This document shows, piece after piece, positions 25,813-34,296 of a stretch of 64,000 nt of DNA. The stretch's first letter is position 1, and each line of letters opens with the position of its first letter. The stretch is from Veillonella denticariosi JCM 15641. Lineage in GTDB: Bacteria > Bacillota > Negativicutes > Veillonellales > Veillonellaceae. The stretch lies in contig NZ_PPDB01000007.1 of the NCBI RefSeq assembly GCF_002959855.1, positions 620,001 through 684,000 of the forward strand. Reading direction: 5' to 3'. The notes beneath the pieces are model-generated. The model made no database searches. It worked only from the letters and a program-made list of their open reading frames with translations, and was not told where the DNA came from. Made by a program: the position numbers and the translations under genes.

Positions 25813-26415
25813 TTACTCTTCAGGTGCGATTAATTTTTTATAATATTCCTGTACGTCTTCGCCATGCTTAACCGCATCAGCCCGTACAGTCGCATAAAAA
25901 ACAACATCCTCCTGCGGCACCCGCACTCGACCGTCCACATATTCGCTTAATATCTCAAAAAATCGGTCATCCGCCTTGAGCAGAAGCCGTCCATATTGTA
26001 CCTTTTTACCATTTACGATAGAGTACACCAATGACCAGATCGGGCGAGGATCCGAAGTGGAGCATTTTCTATATTTATAGCGATACCTCAAGTTCGTCAA
26101 TAACTCCCGTTCAAATTTGAACACACCGTCAATCATATCGTACTCCACTTCAAAATGGCGTTTTCTGAAAATAGACGATTCATCTATAATCAGTTTGGAA
26201 TCCGTCAAAATATATGTATATCGGCTGATCGCCTGCTTAACCATAACGATAATGGCTGCAATTTCAATAAAATACTCCGCTATCAGAACCGTGTGCAAAT
26301 TAATACTGCGATATGTGGTATATACCATGGCACACACTAATAGAAAAACAAAAAATGTTACCAGTAACTCCGCACTTTTAGCACGCTGTGACCGCTCTTC
26401 ATATAAAACTTTCAT
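25813..26415 (-). CDS. Membrane protein with bacterial PH-like domain
   Basis: A 200-residue protein I do not recognise as a named family. Two hydrophobic helices (about residues 17-35 and 45-60) are followed by a soluble part with YTYILTDSKLIIDESSIFRK, which resembles the start of a bacterial PH (bPH2) domain. It has its own TATAAT box (26462-26467) and AAGGGG before the ATG, and lies 27 nt upstream of maf. No function can be given. No signal peptide cleavage site is seen. Confidence 0.6.
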   Translation of the reverse strand: MKVLYEERSQRAKSAELLVTFFVFLLVCAMVYTTYRSINLHTVLIAEYFIEIAAIIVMVKQAISRYTYILTDSKLIIDESSIFRKRHFEVEYDMIDGVFKFERELLTNLRYRYKYRKCSTSDPRPIWSLVYSIVNGKKVQYGRLLLKADDRFFEILSEYVDGRVRVPQEDVVFYATVRADAVKHGEDVQEYYKKLIAPEE

Positions 26416-26491
26416 AGTTAACCCCTTATATATAAATCAATATCGTCTGACTATAGATACTATTATAAGGTATTCTATGTATAAAAACTAC

Positions 26492-26528
26492 AAAAAACCC
26501 GTCTATATCAAAGATATAAACGGGTTTT
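26492..26528 (-). terminator. Terminator of ackA
   Basis: AACCCG/CGGGTT with an inner TATATC/GATATA stem forms a hairpin about 40 nt after the ackA stop, with a U6 run on the minus strand. A-rich and T-rich flanks on both sides mean it could work in either direction. Confidence 0.8.
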
Positions 26529-26568
26529 TATTGACACTAATAGTCACCTAGTTCAGATGCGAACTATA

Positions 26569-27774
26569 TTATTTTTTCAATGCCGCCGTAATACGTTGAG
26601 TATCACGGGCAATCATGATTTCTTCGTTTGTAGGAATTACAAAGATTTTTACCTTCGAACCTTCAGCGCTGATTTCCTGCTCTTTGCCGCGAACATTATT
26701 GCGTTCAGAATCAATACGAGTACCCAAATATTCCAAACCGTTACAGATTGCATCGCGGTTACCGATACCGTTTTCACCGATACCTGCAGTAAAGATGATA
26801 GCATCTACACCGCCCATAACAGCAGCAAAGGCACCGATTACACGACGAACTTTGTAATGGAACATATTCAATGCCAATTGTGCACGTTTATTGCCGTTAG
26901 CAGCCGCTTCTTCGATAACGCGGAAGTCATTGGACACACCGGAAATCCCCAATACACCGGATTCTTTATTCATAACTCTATCGATTTCTTCATAGGTCAT
27001 ACCTGTTTTTTCCATCAAGAACGGAACGATAGCAGGGTCAATATCACCTGTACGCGTACCCATGATCAAGCCGGACAATGGAGTGAAGCCCATTGTAGTG
27101 TCGATGGAACGGCCGCCTTTAATGGCAGCCACGGAGGAACCGTTCCCCAAGTGACATGTGATGATACGAAGATCAGTCATATGTTTACCCATTAATTCCG
27201 CACAACGTTGTGCCACATATTTATGTGATGTACCGTGGAAGCCGTAACGACGGATGCCGTAATCTTCATAATAAGAGTAAGGAAGCGCATACATATATGC
27301 TTCTTTTGGCATCGTTTGATGGAATGCCGTATCGAATACAGCAACTTGAGGTACATTCGGCATGATCGCTTCACAAGCTTCAATACCTTGAATGTTTGGC
27401 GGGTTATGCAATGGTGCTAGAGAAGCACATTCTTCCAACGCTTCCATAACTGCCGGTGTAATCAATACGGAATCCGCAAATTTTTCACCGCCGTGTACTA
27501 CACGGTGACCTACAGCATCGATTTCATCCATGGAAGAAATAACACCATACTCAGCATCAACTAAAATATCTAGCAAAATGCGAAGCGCTTCTTTATGGTT
27601 TAAAATCGGTTCAACGCGTTCCAATTTGTCGGCATTAGGACGTTTATGAGTAAAAATAGCGTCTTGATCGCCAATTTTTTCAAATAGACCTTTTGCCAAT
27701 TCCGTTTCAGTGCTCATATCAAGTAATTGATACTTTAAAGAAGAACTACCGCAGTTAACTACTAATACGTTCAT
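26569..27774 (-). CDS. ackA: Acetate kinase
   Basis: Converts acetyl phosphate and ADP to acetate and ATP, a main ATP source in lactate fermentation. The 401 residues include both ASKHA signatures: [17 protein letters not shown] at the N-terminus and [15 protein letters not shown] in the middle, plus [15 protein letters not shown]. No phosphotransacetylase gene is adjacent. It follows the lipoprotein gene by 3 nt and is probably expressed from the promoter in front of that gene. Confidence 0.97.
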   Translation of the reverse strand: MNVLVVNCGSSSLKYQLLDMSTETELAKGLFEKIGDQDAIFTHKRPNADKLERVEPILNHKEALRILLDILVDAEYGVISSMDEIDAVGHRVVHGGEKFADSVLITPAVMEALEECASLAPLHNPPNIQGIEACEAIMPNVPQVAVFDTAFHQTMPKEAYMYALPYSYYEDYGIRRYGFHGTSHKYVAQRCAELMGKHMTDLRIITCHLGNGSSVAAIKGGRSIDTTMGFTPLSGLIMGTRTGDIDPAIVPFLMEKTGMTYEEIDRVMNKESGVLGISGVSNDFRVIEEAAANGNKRAQLALNMFHYKVRRVIGAFAAVMGGVDAIIFTAGIGENGIGNRDAICNGLEYLGTRIDSERNNVRGKEQEISAEGSKVKIFVIPTNEEIMIARDTQRITAALKK

Positions 27775-27777
27775 CGA

Positions 27778-28341
27778 TTAACCCTCTTTCTGTTGCGTAA
27801 CTTGAATCTTATCTTTAATTTCTTTGCTGATATCAGCCCCTACCTGATCCTGAGAAGGATACTGGTAGACAATATTCCACAATACGTCATGATCCATGAA
27901 TACGTATTGAGAAAAACTAAATGTTTGTCCCTGTGCCGAGTAAGTGACATCCAGCTTCTTCGCTGTCGCACCTTCCAGCTGTACGGACTCTTCCTTGATT
28001 GTGGCGCCTAAATTAGCAAATTCCGTCTTGCTGCGGTTGATCTGTTCATCCACCGTAGGCAAAGGCTTATTCACACCGGCACGCAATGCTTCAACCTCTA
28101 TGACCATATGTTCCGTTACGGAACCGTAAATATCGATAGGGTATCCATCATCAGTCATATTTTTTGTGCTTTTACCCATTTCATAAGGCAGAGCGATTGT
28201 GATCTCAGACTGACCTGCGCGGATAACTTGATGACCAAAACTATAAGTATCCATCACATTTGTGGAGCCACAGCCGGCCATCGCCAATAGCGCAGCACCC
28301 AATAAGGCACCCCGTAATGTACGTTTCCATTGTTCTTTCAT
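27778..28341 (-). CDS. Small lipoprotein of unknown function
   Basis: A 187-residue predicted lipoprotein. The N-terminus has a basic stretch (MKEQWKRTLRG), a hydrophobic segment and the lipobox LLAMAGC, so the mature protein would begin at the cysteine near residue 24. The rest is soluble, beta-rich in appearance and without a motif I know (YVFMDHDVLWNIVYQYPSQ near the end). The second of two ATG codons (28341) has GAGG 6 nt upstream. A TATAAT box is at 28376-28381. It is co-directional with ackA, 3 nt apart. Confidence 0.65.
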   Translation of the reverse strand: MKEQWKRTLRGALLGAALLAMAGCGSTNVMDTYSFGHQVIRAGQSEITIALPYEMGKSTKNMTDDGYPIDIYGSVTEHMVIEVEALRAGVNKPLPTVDEQINRSKTEFANLGATIKEESVQLEGATAKKLDVTYSAQGQTFSFSQYVFMDHDVLWNIVYQYPSQDQVGADISKEIKDKIQVTQQKEG

Positions 28342-28427
28342 CATATACCTCACATCAATTCAGCATTTACAGTTAATTATAGCTTATCGAACAAATAAAA
28401 TCTACACTAAACTTGCAGATTCCTCTA

Positions 28428-28456
28428 TTTACAGTACCGCCTCCCTTTGCTACACT
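28428..28456 (+). promoter_or_regulatory. Promoter of tmcAL
   Basis: TTTACA (28428-28433), 17-nt spacer and TACACT (28451-28456) on the plus strand, with AAAGGAG shortly before the ATG at 28479. A start near 28463 would exclude translation from the earlier in-frame ATG at 28413. Confidence 0.5.
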
Positions 28457-28478
28457 AACACTAATGAAAGGAGTCCCT

Positions 28479-29675
28479 ATGAATACAATCGGCATCATCT
28501 GCGAATATAATCCGTTTCACAATGGACATGCGCATCAACTGCATATACTGGCAAAACAGTCACCGCAATCATTGCGCATCTGTATCATGAGCGGTGCCTT
28601 TGTTCAACGCGGTGAACCGGCTCTATTTTCAAAATTCGACCGTGCCCGCTGGGCCGTTTGTAACGGTGCCGATGTTGTCATCGAACTCCCTGCCCTATTT
28701 TCTCTCGGCAGTGCGCAATATTTTGCGACCGGTGCCATCCGCATGGTAAAAGCACTTGCTATCGATACTCTTTCATTCGGTACGGAAACGACGAATCTTG
28801 CCGCCTTTCAGAAGGCGGCACGATATATCGACTCCGAAAGCACACAAACAGCGCTGCGCACCTATATGCAAGAAGGTTTGTCCTACAGCTCGGCTCTGCG
28901 AAAAGCATTGATGCAATATCAAAATTCATCTATCGACGATATAATCAGTTCACCCAATGCCGTATTAGGCCTCGAATATATACGTGCGGCGCTCACTTAC
29001 CATAACGACCTTCATTATCTTCCGATTTTACGAACCTCCGATCATCATGCACCGTCGGTAAATCAAAACCTCCCGTCCGGAACGGCTTTACGACGAGCTG
29101 TTACCGAAGGCGAATCCATTACAAGTTACATACCGGCGACTATATCCGGCGATATACGGCAACAGATTCAACAAGGGCATTACGTAGACTATACACGTTA
29201 CGAAGACATGCTCCATACATTGAGTCGCCGCATGACACCGGAAGCACTCTCCGCCTTCGGCGACTTTAGCGAAGGCATTGAACCCCTCTGGTCCAGAGCA
29301 GCACTCCAACCGACGTGGAAAGAAAGTATTGATACAATAAAATCAAAACGCTATACCTATGCCCGTCTACAACGAATGGGCGCTTACCTTGCACTAGGGA
29401 TAACTAAATCGTCACTTCATGAAAGCCAGAAACAAGGCCCGCAATACGCCCGCCTATTAGCATTCAACGACAGAGGACGCCAATGGCTACAACAGGAATA
29501 TAACATTCCAATCATTCAAAAATGGGCCAAAGCGTCCGCCCTACTTTCAGATTTCGGACGAACAATGCATCACATCGATACGATCGCGACAGACATACAG
29601 AGTCTATGTTTCCGTAATCCGTCAATGCGTAAGGGGCATACGGACTACACGTACACACCGCAATATATCCGATAA
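28479..29675 (+). CDS. tmcAL: tRNA(Met) cytidine acetate ligase TmcAL
   Basis: A nucleotidyltransferase-like enzyme that makes N4-acetylcytidine at the wobble position of elongator tRNA-Met from acetate and ATP. The 398 residues start MNTIGIICEYNPFHNGHAHQ, with the HxGH-type nucleotide-binding motif HNGH. SGAFVQRGEPALFSKFDRA is also typical. The start at 28479 fits the ribosome-binding site AAAGGAG and the promoter. It is the only recognised plus-strand gene, divergent from the lipoprotein-ackA pair. Its use of acetate is a loose link to acetate kinase. Confidence 0.92.
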   Translation: MNTIGIICEYNPFHNGHAHQLHILAKQSPQSLRICIMSGAFVQRGEPALFSKFDRARWAVCNGADVVIELPALFSLGSAQYFATGAIRMVKALAIDTLSFGTETTNLAAFQKAARYIDSESTQTALRTYMQEGLSYSSALRKALMQYQNSSIDDIISSPNAVLGLEYIRAALTYHNDLHYLPILRTSDHHAPSVNQNLPSGTALRRAVTEGESITSYIPATISGDIRQQIQQGHYVDYTRYEDMLHTLSRRMTPEALSAFGDFSEGIEPLWSRAALQPTWKESIDTIKSKRYTYARLQRMGAYLALGITKSSLHESQKQGPQYARLLAFNDRGRQWLQQEYNIPIIQKWAKASALLSDFGRTMHHIDTIATDIQSLCFRNPSMRKGHTDYTYTPQYIR

Positions 29676-29766
29676 ATAATATATATATACCCAATTATAT
29701 GACTATTAAATCAAAATAATACTAAATACAATTAACATTAAAAAATATTACCATAAACTATTATCT

Positions 29767-29808
29767 AAAAAGGGGGCACAATACAGGTTATTCCTGTATT
29801 GTGACCCC
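29767..29808 (-). terminator. Terminator of pyrR overlapping its stop codon
   Basis: On the minus strand GGGG-T-CACAATACAGG pairs with CCTGTATTGTG-CCCCC around a 5-nt loop, followed by U5. The pyrR stop codon (29788-29790) lies in the loop, so the last codons of pyrR form the 5' arm of the stem. The facing plus-strand gene tmcAL ends at 29675, about 90 nt away in AT-rich sequence. Confidence 0.85.
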
Positions 29809-30309
29809 TTCTTCACCATCCAGTTCCTTTACGGCAACACGAACGCTTTCAAGATGAGATGTAGGAATATTTTTTCCCACATAATCAGCACGTATAGGTA
29901 ATTCCCGATGGCCTCGATCGACGAGGACAGCCAACTGAATCGACCTAGGTCGCCCGGCCGTCATAAGCGCATTTAACGCGGCCCGTATGGTACGCCCCGT
30001 ATACAACACATCATCTACGAGAATGATGGTTTTTTCCGTCGTATCAATGGTGCAGGGCTTCCCCTCCTTGCGTCGTGCATCTCGGTCGTCGCGATAAATT
30101 GCCACATTGAGAGACTCACAATCGATATGAACGCCTTCAATGCGTTCAATTTCCTCTTGCAAGCGCTTCGCCAAGATAACGCCACGGCGCTCGATACCTA
30201 CAATAAGAGCATCAGACAGCCCCTTATTTCTCTCAAGAATCTCATGACTGATTCGACGGATGGCACGCATAATGGCATCCTGGTCCATCAATAACCGTTT
30301 CTTTTCCAT
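29788..30309 (-). CDS. pyrR: Bifunctional pyrimidine regulator/uracil phosphoribosyltransferase PyrR
   Basis: A 173-residue protein that binds pyr mRNA in the presence of UMP and attenuates pyrimidine genes; it also has uracil phosphoribosyltransferase activity. The PRPP-binding loop TIILVDDVLYTGRTIRAAL and the RGVILAKRLQEEI region are intact. The ATG at 30309 (MEKKRLLMDQDAIMRAI) follows a G-rich ribosome-binding site; an in-frame GTG 15 nt earlier lies in that site. No pyr biosynthesis gene is next to it. A TATAAT box and a short direct repeat lie in the leader. Confidence 0.94.
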   Translation of the reverse strand: MEKKRLLMDQDAIMRAIRRISHEILERNKGLSDALIVGIERRGVILAKRLQEEIERIEGVHIDCESLNVAIYRDDRDARRKEGKPCTIDTTEKTIILVDDVLYTGRTIRAALNALMTAGRPRSIQLAVLVDRGHRELPIRADYVGKNIPTSHLESVRVAVKELDGEEGVTIQE

Positions 30310-30337
30310 ACACAGCACCCCCACATTAACTAACTGC

Positions 30338-30367
30338 CATCTATTCTATAAAATTCATCTATTCTAT
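30338..30367. repeat. Short direct repeat in the pyrR leader
   Basis: CATCTATTCTAT occurs at 30338-30349 and again at 30356-30367, an 18-bp period, between the pyrR start and its likely promoter. It could be a binding site in DNA or RNA, or chance in an AT-rich region. Confidence 0.4.
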
Positions 30368-30461
30368 CAAAATCATATTTCGCTATTAAAATTCTGCAGC
30401 CTGCTATTCATTATATAAAATATTTGAAAGTACATCTTAGCTGCACTTATATCTATTTCGA

Positions 30462-31385
30462 CTATTTAAACTTACTTTCACGATAGGTCTTTGCAAATTC
30501 CAGGCAAGCCGCGAAATCTTCCGGCACAGGTGCCTCAAAATGCATGGGTGCACCGGTAATAGGATGTTTAATATCCAGAGTACGGGAATGTAACGCCTGT
30601 CCATTAATAGGAAAATCCATACGACGATACCCGTAAAACGGATCATTTACCACCGGATGCCCAATATGTGCAAAATGGACGCGAATCTGATGGGTCCGCC
30701 CCGTTTCCAAATTGCATTCCACCAAGGTCTGGTGACCATATCGCTCCAACACTCTAAAATGCGTCACCGCATCCTTACTGTTTTCAAACACAACGGCCAT
30801 CTTCATACGATCCTTCGGATGTCGCCCTATGGGGGCTTTAATTGTCCCCTTCTCTTCCACAATATTCCCCTGCACCAAAGCCCAGTAAGTTCTCTTTGCA
30901 GAATGAGCTTTCACCTGTTCCGCCAAGCCAATATGGGCGGCATCATTTTTAGCAGCCATCATAACACCGGATGTATCTTTATCTAAACGATGTACGATAC
31001 CCGGTCTGATTTCACCATTAATACCGGATAAATCTTTACAGTGAAAGAGTAACGCATTCACCAACGTGCCTGAATAATTACCTACGGCCGGATGAACCAC
31101 CATCCCTCTCGGCTTGTTGATGATAATAATATCATGATCCTCATAAAGATAATCTACCGGAATATCTTCAGGCTTCACCTCAACAGATTCCGGCTCGGGT
31201 ATTTCTACATATACCACGGCATCAGCTGAAAGACGTAAATTTGCTTTTCCAAGCTTATCACCTACCGTCACATGGCCGGATTTGATAAGGTTCTGAATAT
31301 AACTGCGAGAACCTTCCAAGCGTTCCGTCAAAAATACATCTAATCGCATGCCTTCCTGTTCGGCAGTTACAATAAACTCGTTCAT
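30462..31385 (-). CDS. RluD-type pseudouridine synthase
   Basis: A 307-residue RNA pseudouridine synthase of the RluA/RluD family. An N-terminal S4 RNA-binding domain (MRLDVFLTERLEGSRSYIQN) is followed by the catalytic domain with GIVHRLDKDTSGVMMAAK, whose aspartate is the nucleophile, and ETGRTHQIRVHFAHIGHP. The usual target is 23S rRNA helix 69 for RluD, but the exact site cannot be assigned from sequence. It lies 3 nt after lspA, a common Firmicute pair. Confidence 0.93.
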   Translation of the reverse strand: MNEFIVTAEQEGMRLDVFLTERLEGSRSYIQNLIKSGHVTVGDKLGKANLRLSADAVVYVEIPEPESVEVKPEDIPVDYLYEDHDIIIINKPRGMVVHPAVGNYSGTLVNALLFHCKDLSGINGEIRPGIVHRLDKDTSGVMMAAKNDAAHIGLAEQVKAHSAKRTYWALVQGNIVEEKGTIKAPIGRHPKDRMKMAVVFENSKDAVTHFRVLERYGHQTLVECNLETGRTHQIRVHFAHIGHPVVNDPFYGYRRMDFPINGQALHSRTLDIKHPITGAPMHFEAPVPEDFAACLEFAKTYRESKFK

Positions 31386-31388
31386 ATA

Positions 31389-31826
31389 TTACTCCTCTGT
31401 ATGAGTTGTTATTAGATAATATAAAACCAAAATTACACCTATGCAAATTCCGATGTCCGCAACATTAAAAATAGGCCATACACGAAAATCAAAAAAGTCA
31501 ACCACTCCATGCAGCACATATCGATCGATACCGTTGCCAACCGCACCAGACGTCAATAAAGCTGCACCTACACGTAATGCCAACGGCCCTTTAGATAAAC
31601 GCTTCCAATAATATATACACACGGCTACCAACACAATGGCTACCAACAAAAAGAACCAACGTTGATTCGCCAACATCCCAAAAGCGGCACCACGATTAAT
31701 AATAAAGGTCAAGTGAAATACATTAGGTATCACCGACAGAGATTCACCTAATATAAAATGATTCATTACATAAGATTTGCTCCATTGATCCAATGCAAGC
31801 CAAAGAATAAATACAATATAAAACAA
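31389..31826 (-). CDS. lspA: Lipoprotein signal peptidase
   Basis: An aspartic membrane protease that cleaves prolipoproteins before the lipidated cysteine. The 145 residues contain four helices and the family motifs NRGAAFGML and VGNGIDRY ... VVDFFDF, which carry the two catalytic aspartates. The likely start is TTG at 31826, with GGGAG 7 nt upstream. It has its own promoter (31898-31926) overlapping the ferredoxin terminator, and is followed by the pseudouridine synthase. Confidence 0.94.
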   Translation of the reverse strand: MFYIVFILWLALDQWSKSYVMNHFILGESLSVIPNVFHLTFIINRGAAFGMLANQRWFFLLVAIVLVAVCIYYWKRLSKGPLALRVGAALLTSGAVGNGIDRYVLHGVVDFFDFRVWPIFNVADIGICIGVILVLYYLITTHTEE

Positions 31827-31897
31827 AGGTCGACTCCCTTACAATAACTTTATAATTCATCAATACATCTAAATAATCAATATATCTTAATAGTCAT

Positions 31898-31926
31898 ATT
31901 ATACTAAGTTACTCTATTTTAAGCAA
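31898..31926 (-). promoter_or_regulatory. Promoter of lspA
   Basis: TTGCTT (31921-31926), 17-nt spacer, TATAAT (31898-31903) on the minus strand. The -35 box touches the U-tract of the ferredoxin terminator, so the two elements are packed together. Confidence 0.6.
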
Positions 31927-31952
31927 AATAAAAAAGCCCCTCTACGAGGGGC
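31926..31952 (-). terminator. Terminator of the ferredoxin gene
   Basis: GCCCCTC/GAGGGGC, a 7-bp GC stem with a 3-nt loop, followed by U6 on the minus strand, 15 nt after the ferredoxin stop. Confidence 0.9.
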
Positions 31953-31966
31953 CAGTTCATTTGTGA

Positions 31967-32131
31967 TTACTCAGCGGAAATTACAGATACTGGGCAAACA
32001 GATTCGCAAGAACCGCAGTCGATGCAAGTATCGTTGATTTCATATTTAGTTCCGCCTTCAGAAATAGCGGAAACCGGGCAAACAGATGCGCAAGAACCAC
32101 ATTTAATGCAACCATCAGCAATAACTCTCAT
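31967..32131 (-). CDS. 2[4Fe-4S] ferredoxin
   Basis: A 54-residue clostridial-type electron carrier. Two cluster motifs are present in tandem, CIKCGSCASVCP and CIDCGSCESVCP, each CX2CX2CX3CP. It starts MRVIADGCIKCG and ends SVISAE. AGGAGGT-type site (GGAGGT) is 8 nt before the ATG. It has its own promoter (32209-32237) and terminator, so it is monocistronic. It would serve pyruvate:ferredoxin oxidoreductase and hydrogenase in anaerobic lactate metabolism. Confidence 0.95.
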   Translation of the reverse strand: MRVIADGCIKCGSCASVCPVSAISEGGTKYEINDTCIDCGSCESVCPVSVISAE

Positions 32132-32208
32132 GATTTAGACCTCCATCAAAAATATAGATTAAAACTTTTATTATCATTTAAAAAGGCACTTGCCTCACTT
32201 ACATTCTC

Positions 32209-32237
32209 ATTATCACATAATAATAATTGAAAGTCAA
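32209..32237 (-). promoter_or_regulatory. Promoter of the ferredoxin gene
   Basis: TTGACT (32232-32237), 17-nt spacer, GATAAT (32209-32214) on the minus strand, followed by GAGAAT. The two adjacent hexamers resemble half of a Fur box. The rest of the 360-bp gap between this gene and the symporter terminator (32238-32493) is very AT-rich and shows nothing else I can name. Confidence 0.65.
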
Positions 32238-32493
32238 ATGAAAATGAGATAAATCAAAATCTTTTTATACATACTCACCTTTCACTTTTATCATATAAGA
32301 ACTAATACGTTCTTTATATTGATATATTTTTTCAATTATATTTTTAAAATAGAAATAGAGTAATTGAGAATTCATTTATTATCATTTAATAAAAATACTA
32401 ATCATTTTAATAGGAATATAATTATCAATATTCATTATCATATTAATAGGATCCAAAATCCTAGTTTTAAATTAAAAATAAAGATTTACATAC

Positions 32494-32527
32494 AAAAACG
32501 AGGTCGAATCTCACGATTCGACCTCGT
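32494..32527 (-). terminator. Terminator of the symporter gene
   Basis: ACGAGGTCGAATC pairs perfectly with GATTCGACCTCGT (13 bp, 4-nt loop) followed by U5 on the minus strand, 30 nt after the stop of the symporter. Confidence 0.92.
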
Positions 32528-32557
32528 ATGTGCTCATATAGTAGAATAACAATTCCC

Positions 32558-33859
32558 TTATTTACCAGGGAAGAAAGGCCACACCATTGGAATAACAATA
32601 AGGCTTACAATAAAGCATACTACAATCAATGGAACGCCGGCTTTTACATAGTCTGTAAATTTATATTGACCAGGTCCAAGTACTAATGTATTTGGAGGAG
32701 TACCTACAGGTGTACCGAATGCACAGGATGCGGCAACGCCGATAGCCATAAGAACGGCATGAGGGTCAGCGCCCATCCCTTTTGCAATAGCGATACCGAT
32801 AGGTGCCAATAATGCACAAGATGCGGTATTGGACATGAACTGAGTCATAACACAGGAAAGAATAAACAATACTGCTGTCGCAAAATAAGGGCTAGGATCG
32901 GAACCCATAACACTTAATACGGCATTAGCAATCAATTGACCGGCACCTGATTTATCAAGAGCTTCTGCTACCGGCATCATACCGGCAAATAGGAAAATTG
33001 TAACCCAGTCAATAGATGAATATGCTTGTTTTTCTTTCAAACAACCTGTCAATACACAAAGCATTGCGCCGATAACGGCAACCATGCTCAACGGCAAACT
33101 GATACCAAAGTTTTTCTTAAGGAAATCACCTAAAATCATGGCAATGATTACACCTAGCAAAATAAGGCCAGAGTATAATTGTTTTTTAGGATCATTAGAC
33201 ACTTCATCTGCCGATACTTCTTGTTCGACTTCACCGGCATCTGTAATTTCATGTTTAGGTAATAAATATTTACCGATAAACATCATAAAGATAATGGTAG
33301 CAATAGTCAAAGGAATACCAATCCATGCAAATTCAAAGAATCCAAATGGAGTGATACCGGATTTTTCCAACGTACCATTTACGATAATATTCGGTGGTGT
33401 ACCAACCATTGTAATGATACCGCCAACCCCGGCAGCAAATGCCAACGGCATCAACTGACGAGATGCAGGAATCTTAGCAACGGAACAGATACCGACAACT
33501 ACAGGAAGCAATGCAGCCGCTGTACCTGTATTCGATAAGAATGCAGACATTGTTGCGGTAACAAGCATGATTGCAAGCATTAATCCATTTTCACTTGTAC
33601 CTGCATGAGATACTACGGTTTCCCCTATTTTTTGAGCTAAACCTGTATAGAATAAAGCACCGCCAACAACGAACATGCCGGCAAACAATACAACAGTACT
33701 ATCGGACAAACCGGAAAATACAACCTTAGGAGTAATAATCCCCATAAGACCAAGTGTAATAGCACCACCTAAAGAAGTAATCGCTAACGGAATAATTTCC
33801 GTAACGAATAAGACAGCCATGACTGCAAGGACGATTAAGGTTTGTTCTGCAGCACCCAT
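32558..33859 (-). CDS. DASS-family sodium/dicarboxylate symporter
   Basis: A 433-residue membrane transporter of the divalent anion:Na+ symporter (SLC13/VcINDY) family with about eleven helices. Both halves carry the paired substrate/sodium motifs: SNTGTAAALLP with GTPPNIIV in the first, SNTASCALLAP with GTPPNTLV in the second. Likely substrates are succinate, malate or fumarate taken up with Na+. It sits next to the Na+-pumping decarboxylase operon, so the Na+ gradient made by Mmd could drive it. It follows the small membrane protein gene by 39 nt and ends in a strong terminator. Confidence 0.9.
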   Translation of the reverse strand: MGAAEQTLIVLAVMAVLFVTEIIPLAITSLGGAITLGLMGIITPKVVFSGLSDSTVVLFAGMFVVGGALFYTGLAQKIGETVVSHAGTSENGLMLAIMLVTATMSAFLSNTGTAAALLPVVVGICSVAKIPASRQLMPLAFAAGVGGIITMVGTPPNIIVNGTLEKSGITPFGFFEFAWIGIPLTIATIIFMMFIGKYLLPKHEITDAGEVEQEVSADEVSNDPKKQLYSGLILLGVIIAMILGDFLKKNFGISLPLSMVAVIGAMLCVLTGCLKEKQAYSSIDWVTIFLFAGMMPVAEALDKSGAGQLIANAVLSVMGSDPSPYFATAVLFILSCVMTQFMSNTASCALLAPIGIAIAKGMGADPHAVLMAIGVAASCAFGTPVGTPPNTLVLGPGQYKFTDYVKAGVPLIVVCFIVSLIVIPMVWPFFPGK

Positions 33860-33898
33860 ACATCATCATCTCCCTTCAGAGAAATGCACTGAATGTAG

Positions 33899-34156
33899 TT
33901 ATAAAAGATATACTACATAACTTACGATGCTAATGGCACCCGCCATTAAAAAGGTAACCCCATATCCCTCTCGTGTTTTGGGATATCCAAAATGCAAGGA
34001 CTCGGATATAATTCCGCGGCGATTAAACCACGAATATTTGGTCCTCTTCTGGAACCACTGAGCTTTACGCTCAGCACCGATGATCAGTGCAGTAATAAAA
34101 AAAACAATAAACGCCCATACAAAACAAATCAGTATTTTCAATTCTACAGATAACAA
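33899..34156 (-). CDS. Small two-helix membrane protein upstream of the symporter
   Basis: An 85-residue protein I do not recognise. A hydrophobic helix lies near each end (LKILICFVWAFIVFFITALIIG and FLMAGAISIVSYVVYLL, given in part), joined by a basic loop with RKAQWFQKRTKYSWFNRRG. The start is uncertain: AGAGGTGG is followed 5 nt later by TTG (34156, used here), while an in-frame GTG at 34165 overlaps the site. It is 39 nt upstream of the symporter, in the same direction and presumably the same transcript, so it may be an accessory subunit. A perfect palindrome lies upstream at 34264-34283. Confidence 0.65.
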   Translation of the reverse strand: MLSVELKILICFVWAFIVFFITALIIGAERKAQWFQKRTKYSWFNRRGIISESLHFGYPKTREGYGVTFLMAGAISIVSYVVYLL

Positions 34157-34263
34157 GATGACCACCTCTACTATATTAAAAGCACCGGAAGGTTATTTTG
34201 TGAGTTCTTGTTCACCACTTAATGACCGATCTGACGATAGCATTTATTGCCGTATACCAAAAT

Positions 34264-34283
34264 ATTGTATGTTTACATACAAT
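34264..34283. promoter_or_regulatory. Perfect palindrome upstream of the symporter operon
   Basis: ATTGTATGT-TT-ACATACAAT: 9-bp arms, 2-bp centre, about 108 bp before the small membrane protein gene. The form resembles operator sites of GntR-type and similar dimeric repressors. No regulator gene is adjacent. Confidence 0.5.
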
Positions 34284-34296
34284 CAGGCTAATTTTA

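Noticed and set aside
28413-28478. Longer N-terminus for TmcAL
   Set aside because: The predicted promoter and ribosome-binding site fit the ATG at 28479, and the family N-terminus begins exactly there.
30338-30367. CRISPR-like repeat
   Set aside because: Only two 12-bp copies with a 6-bp spacer, no array and no cas genes in the window.
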